Source of the DNA: Promethearchaeota archaeon
GTDB taxonomy: Archaea > Asgardarchaeota > Lokiarchaeia > Sigynarchaeales > SOKP01
DNA length: 5,273 nucleotides
Direction of reading: 5' to 3'
NCBI GenBank assembly: GCA_014729315.1
Contig: WJKD01000931.1
Span: 1 to 5,273 of the forward strand
In this document: piece by piece, positions 1-5,273 of the stretch
Numbering within the stretch: position 1 is the stretch's first letter
Layout: each line of letters begins with the position of its first letter
The notes under the pieces: generated by a model
The model's input: only the letters and a program-made list of their open reading frames with translations
Told to the model about the DNA's origin: nothing
The model's database searches: none
Translations under genes and position numbers: made by a program

Positions 1-2
1 TG

Positions 3-443
3 TATTACCGAGTGTATCGTCCTTCGACTGCCGAAGAATGGACATCGGTGCAGGTCGCTTATTCGCAGGGAACCGGCATGTACGAAGCCAATCAATTCAT
101 GGTGCTGAACCAGTTCGATGTGATCACAACTTCGGTGGCGGAAACTGAAGACGAGCAGCAACCGCATACGGTTCGGTTGTATCAGAATTACCCCAATCCA
201 TTCAACCCGGAAACCCGCATCGATTTCGACCTGCCGCAGAAAGCGACTGTCACGCTGGCGATTTACGACCTGCAGGGACGCCCCATCCGCACTCTCATCC
301 ACACAGAAAAAGCCGCCGGACATTACGTTGCAATCTGGGACAGCCGCACCGACTCCGGCGATAAAGCCCCCAGCGGCGTTTATGTGTACCGGCTGACAGC
401 AGGAACGCATGTTTCGAGTAAGAAGATGGTTTTGCTGAAGTGA
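3..443 (+). CDS. 3' end of a secreted protein with a type IX secretion (T9SS) C-terminal sorting domain
   Basis: The reading frame is open from the left edge (Tyr-Tyr-Arg precede the GTG at 12), so the gene begins outside the window and only about its last 147 residues are seen. A passenger-domain tail of about 40 residues is followed by an acidic linker (AETEDEQQ) and then a classic sorting module. Its landmarks, counted from the GTG, are YQNYPNPFNP at residues 57-66, a DFDLP strand, VTLAIYDLQGRPIRTL, a GHYVAIWD strand, SGVYVYRL, and the terminal KKMVLLK. Such FlgD-like Ig modules target proteins through the outer membrane by T9SS and are usually cleaved off. What the exported portion does cannot be told from this fragment. 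The base composition is clearly more GC-rich than the downstream operon, and a strong terminator follows, so the gene is transcriptionally separate from it. Confidence 0.88.
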   Translation, partial: YYRVYRPSTAEEWTSVQVAYSQGTGMYEANQFMVLNQFDVITTSVAETEDEQQPHTVRLYQNYPNPFNPETRIDFDLPQKATVTLAIYDLQGRPIRTLIHTEKAAGHYVAIWDSRTDSGDKAPSGVYVYRLTAGTHVSSKKMVLLK

Positions 444-464
444 TGCTGATTGATAAATTTTTTG

Positions 465-510
465 CCGGCGCGCCATTCCTACTTCTTGGTGGCGCGCCGG
501 GTCTTTTTTC
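465..510 (+). terminator. Strong intrinsic terminator after the T9SS-domain gene
   Basis: A perfect 11-bp inverted repeat (CCGGCGCGCCA at 465-475, TGGCGCGCCGG at 490-500) encloses a 14-nt loop. A T-rich tract (TCTTTTTTC, 502-510) follows directly. It lies 22 nt after the TGA stop of the upstream gene and is oriented to end its transcript. The opposite flank has no T-run in the minus-strand sense, so it appears unidirectional. It insulates the following operon from read-through. Confidence 0.9.
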
Positions 511-820
511 TCTTCGCATAATTTTATCTACTATTTTATTAATTTTCTCGTTTTATATTGTCTTAGATCATTTCAAAAGTGTAACTATAAACGTCATATT
601 TAGTGCTTTATTGTCTTAATTAATGATATTTGCTGCATTGTTTATATATAGATAGAAAATATGCAATTGTGTTTATTATTTAATTACAGTATCTTAATGA
701 AATATTTTTTCTAAATTTTCCTTGCTTTATTAAATTAGAATTTTTATATTTAAGGCAATTTATTCTAACAAATCAATTTTTATTTTAACAGGGTAAAAAT
801 AATCACGACCTGAGCATAAT
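511..820. other. AT-rich intergenic region upstream of the three-gene operon
   Basis: This stretch of about 310 bp between the terminator and the MBL gene is extremely AT-rich. It contains no convincing ORF, tRNA or structured RNA on either strand. It most likely carries the operon promoter. A short 7-bp inverted repeat (TTAGAAT 735-741, ATTCTAA 762-768) flanks the promoter candidate, but such repeats are expected by chance in DNA this AT-rich. The composition change just after the terminator makes this the plausible left edge of an acquired block. Confidence 0.6.
722..750 (+). promoter_or_regulatory. Candidate promoter of the MBL-protease-ATPase operon
   Basis: TTGCTT (722-727) and TATATT (745-750) are separated by 17 nt, the ideal sigma-70 spacing. 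The -10 box matches the TATAAT consensus at five of six positions, but the -35 box at only three of six. Initiation near 757 would leave a leader of about 64 nt before the ATG at 821. In such AT-rich DNA, -10-like boxes are common. FCB-group primary sigma factors can also prefer other motifs, so this is a tentative call. Confidence 0.3.
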
Positions 821-1867
821 ATGAAAATAAAATTCTTAAGAGTTTTCAATGGTGATGCGATCCATCTTCGTTATAAAAATAATGGTTTTTATCGAAACAT
901 CTTAATTGACGGTGGTCCAGGCAAAGCATATCAGGGACTAAATGGGAGAAAACGATTAGAAGATGGAGATTTAAAAAGGACAGTGGATAAAATAGCTTAC
1001 AGGAATGAAAAAATTGATTTACTTATAATTACTCATTCACACGAAGATCATATCGGGGGTATTATTAAATGGTTTGAACAGAAGGATTTTTCCGAAAAAT
1101 TTGTCACTGAAGTGTGGTTCAATTCTGCTAGGCTAATTGGAGAATACTTTAAAAAAGAAGAAATAATTGAGAATTTAACTCTATTTGAAAAGGAAGGTTC
1201 CTTGGATACATCCGCTAAACACGATTCAACATTTGAAAATTATATTGAGATACTTGGTATTTGGAAAAAACGGCTTTTTCTTGCATTAGATGAGATTTCC
1301 TATAACGATATTAAATTTGTTTTTTTATCTCCTACGGAGAAAGAGATAAAACCTTATGTCAAAAAACAAATAAAGGAGGAGATGAAACTTGACACATCAG
1401 CCCGAAAAAATGATTATGAAAAAAGTATAAGTGAGCATTTAAGGACAGATTATTTTTCAAAAGATACTAGTATTTACAACGGAAGTTCATTAGCTTTTAT
1501 AATTGAATATCAAAATAAAAATTATGTTTTCCTCGGCGATGCTCATTCTGATGTCGTCGAAAGGTCAATTGAATTGTTTAACCTAAAAAATAGAAAAAAG
1601 CTTAAAGCAGAATTTATCAAGTTATCTCATCATGGAAGTCGATTTAACACAACTAAGAAATTAATAAATTTAATTGATTGTAATACCTTTATTGTTTCGA
1701 CAAACAGTGAAGAACATAATCATCCAGATAAACTTTGTATGGCTCGGATTATTAAAAATTGTAAGAACGCTCATATTAAATTTAACTATCCAGAACTGAT
1801 TGATGAGATATTTTCGGAAAAAGATAGGTATGAACATTGTTTTATAACAAGTAGCACGGAAGAATAA
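821..1867 (+). CDS. ComEC-like metallo-beta-lactamase-fold hydrolase, first gene of a putative defence operon
   Basis: This 348-residue protein is a stand-alone metallo-beta-lactamase domain of the type related to the ComEC/Rec2 C-terminal domain. It starts with a typical first strand (MKIKFLRVFNGDAIHL) and an ILIDGG turn. The metal-binding HxHxDH motif is HSHEDH at residues 72-77, followed by IGG. Later motifs are GDAH at 239-242 (metal-bridging Asp240), HHGS at 270-273 and HNHPD at 299-303. All main active-site motifs are therefore present and the enzyme should be catalytically competent. Known relatives hydrolyse phosphodiester bonds, so nuclease or nucleotide hydrolase activity is the best inference, though the substrate is unknown. 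There is no signal peptide or membrane segment, so it is cytoplasmic. The start fits the family, but no strong Shine-Dalgarno sequence precedes it. It is followed after 3 nt by the protease gene. In Lamassu-type and AVAST type 1 loci such MBL proteins are co-encoded with trypsin-like proteases. Confidence 0.85.
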   Translation: MKIKFLRVFNGDAIHLRYKNNGFYRNILIDGGPGKAYQGLNGRKRLEDGDLKRTVDKIAYRNEKIDLLIITHSHEDHIGGIIKWFEQKDFSEKFVTEVWFNSARLIGEYFKKEEIIENLTLFEKEGSLDTSAKHDSTFENYIEILGIWKKRLFLALDEISYNDIKFVFLSPTEKEIKPYVKKQIKEEMKLDTSARKNDYEKSISEHLRTDYFSKDTSIYNGSSLAFIIEYQNKNYVFLGDAHSDVVERSIELFNLKNRKKLKAEFIKLSHHGSRFNTTKKLINLIDCNTFIVSTNSEEHNHPDKLCMARIIKNCKNAHIKFNYPELIDEIFSEKDRYEHCFITSSTEE

Positions 1868-1870
1868 AAA

Positions 1871-3169
1871 ATGTCAACTATTAGTAATTATAAAGATTTT
1901 ACTGTTCGCATCTTAGGTGATAAGAAAAATGGTAGTGGTTGTCTAATACAAGCAATGTCGGAGAACTATTACTACGTTTTAACTGCAAAACATATAATTG
2001 AGAATAATGAATCTATTGAAATTTCATATATTCCACATTCTGGTGCTCATCAAATATTAAAGAAAATTGAACATACTGTACATAGTGATCCTTCGAAAGA
2101 TGCTGCTATAATTAAAATTGAGAAAACTTTTGATTTAAATTTTCTTTCAAAAAGTCAGAACTTGTTAAGTATGTCGAAATATTTTTTATGTGGTTTTCCT
2201 GAGGTCAGAGAAAGTAACAATGAAAATGATAGGTTTAGGCCAAATGAAGTGAAAAATATTTTTGATAAAGGAGGAATAGGATATTTAGAAGGTGAAATAA
2301 TTGATAGAGCAACACAAGAAGAAGTTAAAGGTCAATCTGGTGGTGGTATTTATTATCAAGAAAATGGTTGTTTTTATGTCGTAGGGATACAAAAAGGCAT
2401 GGCTGCTGAAAAACATGAGTGCCAAGGACGAATTGAAATTATGCCAATTTCTTTTTTCGATGAAATTGTAGATGAAAATTCGAACGATTTTGCTCCAATA
2501 TTACCACCTTATATGATTTGTTTTTCAAAACTTATAAATGAAATATTTACTCTAAATGGTAGCCATATTAAAAATTCTCTCGATTATGTTAAGTTGTTTC
2601 TAAGGAATGTAGGAACTAATGAAATTTGTAATTGCATTAGGCCAATTGAATTACTGGAATTCCAAGAAGATTTGGTGCTTGTATACGGTGAAAATAAAAC
2701 TGCTCTACTCAATCAGAAATACTTCATTTCATGGCTCGAACATTTAATCGTTAATAAAATTTTAAATGTAATTTGTGATAAAGTTAATATTGAAGAAATA
2801 CAAAACAAAAATCGACTTCTTTTCTCTGAAACAACAGATGATTGGTCGTGTATTTTCGAGAATATCCTGCGATCAGATTTTAGAGGACTAAAGAAAAAGA
2901 GAAATGTTTTCATTAGCACAAATTCCGTACCACGAAAACCAGTAATAAATCCCAAGTATGCACATGATATTGCAAGAGCTTATCCTATAGATGATTTTAA
3001 GATTGATAGCGGATCACACCCATTGAAGGAATTCAAACTAATTCACATAGATGCATTTCAATCAGAATGTATTATCAAAAAAGAGTTAAAATATAAAAAA
3101 TATTCAGCACTCAATAATAAAAAATTAAGGAAAAAATTAAGAAATGAATTCGAAAAAATTATCAATTAA
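1871..3169 (+). CDS. Trypsin-like serine protease with long unassigned C-terminal region, putative defence effector
   Basis: The protein has 432 residues. The first 200 or so form a chymotrypsin/trypsin-fold protease: GSGCLI (21-26), the catalytic His in TAKH (His41), the Asp in KDAAIIKI (Asp77) and the nucleophile in GQSGGG (Ser156), followed by the YVVGIQ strand. All three catalytic residues are in the expected order. There is no signal peptide, so it should act inside the cell, like proteases in conflict systems and unlike secreted trypsins. Residues 200-432 match no domain I recognise. They contain a hydrophobic helical stretch near 290-305 and end in a Lys-rich tail. This part may dock the protease onto the ATPase. 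A GGAAG ribosome-binding site sits at 1858-1862 inside the end of the MBL gene, and the ATG lies 3 nt past that gene's stop. The end overlaps the ATPase gene by 26 nt. Likely targets are host proteins or partner subunits, which is inference. Confidence 0.82.
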   Translation: MSTISNYKDFTVRILGDKKNGSGCLIQAMSENYYYVLTAKHIIENNESIEISYIPHSGAHQILKKIEHTVHSDPSKDAAIIKIEKTFDLNFLSKSQNLLSMSKYFLCGFPEVRESNNENDRFRPNEVKNIFDKGGIGYLEGEIIDRATQEEVKGQSGGGIYYQENGCFYVVGIQKGMAAEKHECQGRIEIMPISFFDEIVDENSNDFAPILPPYMICFSKLINEIFTLNGSHIKNSLDYVKLFLRNVGTNEICNCIRPIELLEFQEDLVLVYGENKTALLNQKYFISWLEHLIVNKILNVICDKVNIEEIQNKNRLLFSETTDDWSCIFENILRSDFRGLKKKRNVFISTNSVPRKPVINPKYAHDIARAYPIDDFKIDSGSHPLKEFKLIHIDAFQSECIIKKELKYKKYSALNNKKLRKKLRNEFEKIIN

Positions 3170-5162
3170 GCGTTACGAAATCAAAGACATCGTTGCTGTA
3201 AATAATGATGTTGATATTTTTTTATATAAAATTTTGAACCCATTAGAATTCTTTTGTTTTTTCGTTAAATATAAATCTGCCCGCCTTTTAGAGAAATCAT
3301 GGTCAAAATTGAATAGTTCCATTGCTTCATATTTTCAGAGTGAGTTGACAAATGAATTCCAAATTTGGAATATATACATAGTATTCGCTTGCGAAGATGA
3401 TGTTAAGAAAGAAATTAAGTATAAAATTGAAAATGATCGCTTTTCTTCAAGAAAAATCGTTTTGGATAAAATTGAGAGTCTGAATGAGTCTATCATTAAA
3501 GATATAATTATCAATAAAATCACGAATACTAATTTAGAACTTGAACAAAATAAAGATCAAAAAGATGAAAGGTCATTAAAAATTAAAAAAGTTGAAATTG
3601 ATGCTTTTAGGGCTTTTAAATCTAAGGAAAATGGGACATTTGACTTTACATTAGAAAATGGTGAGTGTGCAGATTTTATTTCAATCTATGCTCCGAATGG
3701 CTTTGGGAAAACTTCTTTTTATGATGCTGTTGAATGGGGTCTTACAGGTAACATCTATCGGCTCCTTAGAAACAAAGAACTTGCAAAAGAAGAACGTAGT
3801 CAAAGTGAAATCAAGGAAGGAGAAAAGCAAAAACAATACATTTTAAAAAATAGAGAATCATCTTCTTTAAGAGGAACTGTTATAATACAAACTACACAAC
3901 CAGTACCCATTAAAAATGAGACCAAGGAAGTTACACATAAGGGGAGAACGGATTATAATTTTATTGATGACACTCCAGACGAAAAAAAATATATTAGAGA
4001 CATCATACTTTCTCAAGATGGGATAGATTCTTTTGTTAAAGAAGATAAACCAGAGGATCGATATAATAAATTTATCTATTTTTTTGGTGACAATGACTTA
4101 GATACTGAGTATAATTCTATTGAAGAGAACATTAAGAAAAATAAAGAGGAATTAATAAAAATAAAATCAGAAATTAAAGAGTTAAAAAATAAAATTGCTA
4201 TAGAAGTAGATACTAATATATTTGAAGGTATTAATAAATGCATAGATCTTCTTAATAGTAATGGAGAGAAAATTCCTCATGTAAATGAATCATTTGATGA
4301 AACAAAAGAACAAAAACTTCAAGAATTAATAGAAAGCAGAAAGCTCTATTTAATTGCGGAGATTAAAAGGTGTGATGAAGAAATTGAAAAACTTAAAAAC
4401 ATTTTGAGTAAAAAAGAATGGATAAATATTCAAATTAAAGACAAAACAGAATTAGAATCAAAAAAAAATAAACTTGAATCAATTAGGCGTGATATTAATA
4501 TTAAATCTGAAACAGAAAAAAAATTATCTTACCTGAAAGAAGAACTTTCTAAAAAAATCGAGTCTCAAAAAGTGTTTTTCGAGATTAAAAAAATATTACC
4601 TGAATATCATAGCATTCAATCGAAGCTAAATTCTTTGCAAAAAAAGAAAGTATCATTAAAGGATGATTTAAATGGCAATGAAGAATTAAGGCTAAAATTT
4701 ATCCGAGAAAGAGACCAATTCTCACAAAATATCCATTTTTTAACAGAAGAAAAATTGTATTTAGAGGAATTGCTTACGAATGCACCATTTGTTTTCCAAT
4801 CTCTTGATACTAAAAGAAAAGATTTGCTAAAAATAAAAGAAAATAAATCCAATATTGAGGAGTCGATAGGAAAAAATCGCATCAAGAAGGAGAATTTGAG
4901 TTTAGCACGGGAAAGTTTAATACGACTTATTGCGGATATTAATAATGAAATATATACTGACCTTAAAAATTATCTGATAGAAAATAAATCTGAAGACCTT
5001 GAAAACGGACTTATAGAAATTTTGGATATTGAACTGAAATTAGAAAAGTTAAATGTCAACATGGACAATATTGAAAACAGAATCTTGGAACAAAAAGAGT
5101 TAGATTTGGATTTGCAAAAGCTTGTTGATATAGGGTATCCAACCGGTCAACCCATGCCTTAA
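3144..5162 (+). CDS. SMC/Rad50-like ATPase with extra N-terminal domain, LmuB-like; C-terminal half missing
   Basis: The visible protein has 672 residues. Residues 1-140 are an unrecognised domain with a hydrophobic core (LEFFCFFVKY; WNIYIVFAC). It may be a middle-component-like domain of ABC three-component systems fused to the ATPase. The SMC head starts at about 145 with the strand KIKKVEIDAFRAF. It carries a Walker A (APNGFGKTS, 183-191, Lys189), then FYDAVEWGLTG, and a Q-loop SQDG with Gln291. From about 325 to 660 it is a Lys/Glu-rich coiled coil without a CxxC zinc hook. SMC ATPases need a returning coiled coil and a C-terminal head with signature motif and Walker B, and none is present. 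The last nine codons (GYPTGQPMP) lie in DNA of different composition, so the gene is probably interrupted at about 5133. Its ATG overlaps the protease gene by 26 nt in another frame, suggesting translational coupling. The role by analogy with Lamassu LmuB is a DNA-sensing ATPase that controls the two enzymes. A recombination or repair ATPase is the alternative, but the neighbours argue against it. Confidence 0.8.
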   Translation: MNSKKLSIKRYEIKDIVAVNNDVDIFLYKILNPLEFFCFFVKYKSARLLEKSWSKLNSSIASYFQSELTNEFQIWNIYIVFACEDDVKKEIKYKIENDRFSSRKIVLDKIESLNESIIKDIIINKITNTNLELEQNKDQKDERSLKIKKVEIDAFRAFKSKENGTFDFTLENGECADFISIYAPNGFGKTSFYDAVEWGLTGNIYRLLRNKELAKEERSQSEIKEGEKQKQYILKNRESSSLRGTVIIQTTQPVPIKNETKEVTHKGRTDYNFIDDTPDEKKYIRDIILSQDGIDSFVKEDKPEDRYNKFIYFFGDNDLDTEYNSIEENIKKNKEELIKIKSEIKELKNKIAIEVDTNIFEGINKCIDLLNSNGEKIPHVNESFDETKEQKLQELIESRKLYLIAEIKRCDEEIEKLKNILSKKEWINIQIKDKTELESKKNKLESIRRDINIKSETEKKLSYLKEELSKKIESQKVFFEIKKILPEYHSIQSKLNSLQKKKVSLKDDLNGNEELRLKFIRERDQFSQNIHFLTEEKLYLEELLTNAPFVFQSLDTKRKDLLKIKENKSNIEESIGKNRIKKENLSLARESLIRLIADINNEIYTDLKNYLIENKSEDLENGLIEILDIELKLEKLNVNMDNIENRILEQKELDLDLQKLVDIGYPTGQPMP

Positions 5163-5170
5163 TTGACCGG
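5143..5170. repeat. Perfect 8-bp inverted repeat (stem-loop) at the element edge
   Basis: CCGGTCAA (5143-5150) is exactly complementary to TTGACCGG (5163-5170) across a 12-nt loop that contains the stop codon of the truncated ATPase frame. No T-run follows, so it is not a typical intrinsic terminator. Subterminal hairpins of this kind occur in some insertion sequences, where they limit read-through into the transposase gene or bind transposase. Either role here is inference. Confidence 0.55.
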
Positions 5171-5258
5171 CGTGTTCTTTGACATATTCCGTAATTATTC
5201 AGCAGGAGTCCAGTGTGGTGGCAACAGGAGATTCAGCTTTTTAAAGGGGTGATCTTTA

Positions 5259-5273
5259 ATGCGAACGAGCACA
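5259..5273 (+). CDS. First five codons of a further gene, possibly a transposase
   Basis: An ATG at 5259 is preceded, at a spacing of 7 nt, by the Shine-Dalgarno-like sequence AAGGGGTG (5244-5251), the best ribosome-binding site in the window. The visible peptide is MRTST, after which the window ends. Its position just inside the presumed element end suggests a transposase, but five residues cannot identify it. Confidence 0.4.

Larger units (their letters stand above)
5133..5273 (+). mobile_element. Probable left end of an inserted element disrupting the ATPase gene
   Basis: At about 5133 the sequence switches from strongly AT-rich coding DNA to more balanced DNA that cannot encode SMC protein. 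Beginning with GGGTATCC it holds a subterminal stem-loop (5143-5170), a non-coding leader, and the ribosome-binding site and start of a new gene on the same strand. This is the arrangement of an insertion-sequence end followed by its transposase. The other end, the inverted repeat partner and any target duplication lie outside the window. The family cannot be named and the exact junction may be off by a few bases. A genomic rearrangement or assembly join would look similar. Confidence 0.45.

Noticed and set aside
3..443. T9SS-domain protein as part of the defence system
   Set aside because: It is separated by a strong terminator, about 310 bp of non-coding DNA and a composition change, and it encodes an exported protein.
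735..768. 7-bp inverted repeat TTAGAAT/ATTCTAA around the candidate promoter as an operator
   Set aside because: It is short, has a 20-nt spacer and lies in very AT-rich DNA where such matches arise by chance. No regulator gene is visible.
2713..2955. Minus-strand open frames inside the protease and ATPase genes (also 3335-3523 and 4616-4885)
   Set aside because: They are Phe/Ser-rich mirror images of Lys/Glu-rich coding sequence, with no ribosome-binding sites or recognisable domains.
4460..4468. Run of nine A residues as a programmed slippage or frameshift site
   Set aside because: The frame continues normally for more than 200 codons after it, and poly-A runs are common throughout this AT-rich gene.
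4116..5132. Rad50 proper with a zinc hook
   Set aside because: No CxxC motif occurs in the visible coiled coil, no Mre11-like nuclease is adjacent, and the N-terminal extension is unlike Rad50.
821..5162. AVAST type 1 (Avs1) system
   Set aside because: The MBL and protease fit, but the third gene is an SMC/Rad50-like coiled-coil ATPase, not a STAND NTPase with C-terminal repeats, so a Lamassu/ABC-3C-like assignment is better.

Overview
The window looks like a fragment of a genome from the Bacteroidota/Chlorobiota/Ignavibacteria/Calditrichota (FCB) side of the bacteria. The evidence is a partial gene at the left edge that encodes a textbook type IX secretion C-terminal sorting domain (YPNPFNP motif, FlgD-like Ig fold, ending in KKMVLLK). 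That is the only taxonomic clue, and the rest of the window could have been acquired horizontally.

Layout: (1) positions 3-443 hold the 3' end of the secreted-protein gene, of moderate GC. It is closed by a strong GC-rich intrinsic terminator at about 465-510. (2) Positions 511-820 are very AT-rich and have no credible gene, only a weak promoter candidate. (3) Positions 821-5132 are a strikingly AT-rich, same-strand operon of three tightly packed genes: a ComEC-like metallo-beta-lactamase-fold hydrolase, a trypsin-like serine protease with a long unassigned C-terminal region, and an SMC/Rad50-like ATPase with an extra N-terminal domain. (4) At about 5133 the composition changes abruptly. The ATPase frame runs for only nine more, foreign-looking codons to a stop at 5160-5162, and is followed by an 8-bp stem-loop and by the ribosome-binding site and first five codons of another gene. 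This is probably the left end of an inserted element.

The MBL + trypsin + SMC set matches the logic of nucleotide-dependent anti-phage systems. In Lamassu-family/ABC three-component systems an SMC-like sensor ATPase is encoded with one or more effector enzymes, and I recall a hydrolase-plus-protease variant. AVAST type 1 uses an MBL protein and a protease with a STAND NTPase in place of the SMC. The inferred model is that the SMC protein senses invading or aberrant DNA and licenses the protease and MBL enzyme. The ATPase as seen here ends inside its coiled coil, before any signature motif or Walker B, so this copy is probably interrupted and inactive unless the missing half is supplied elsewhere.
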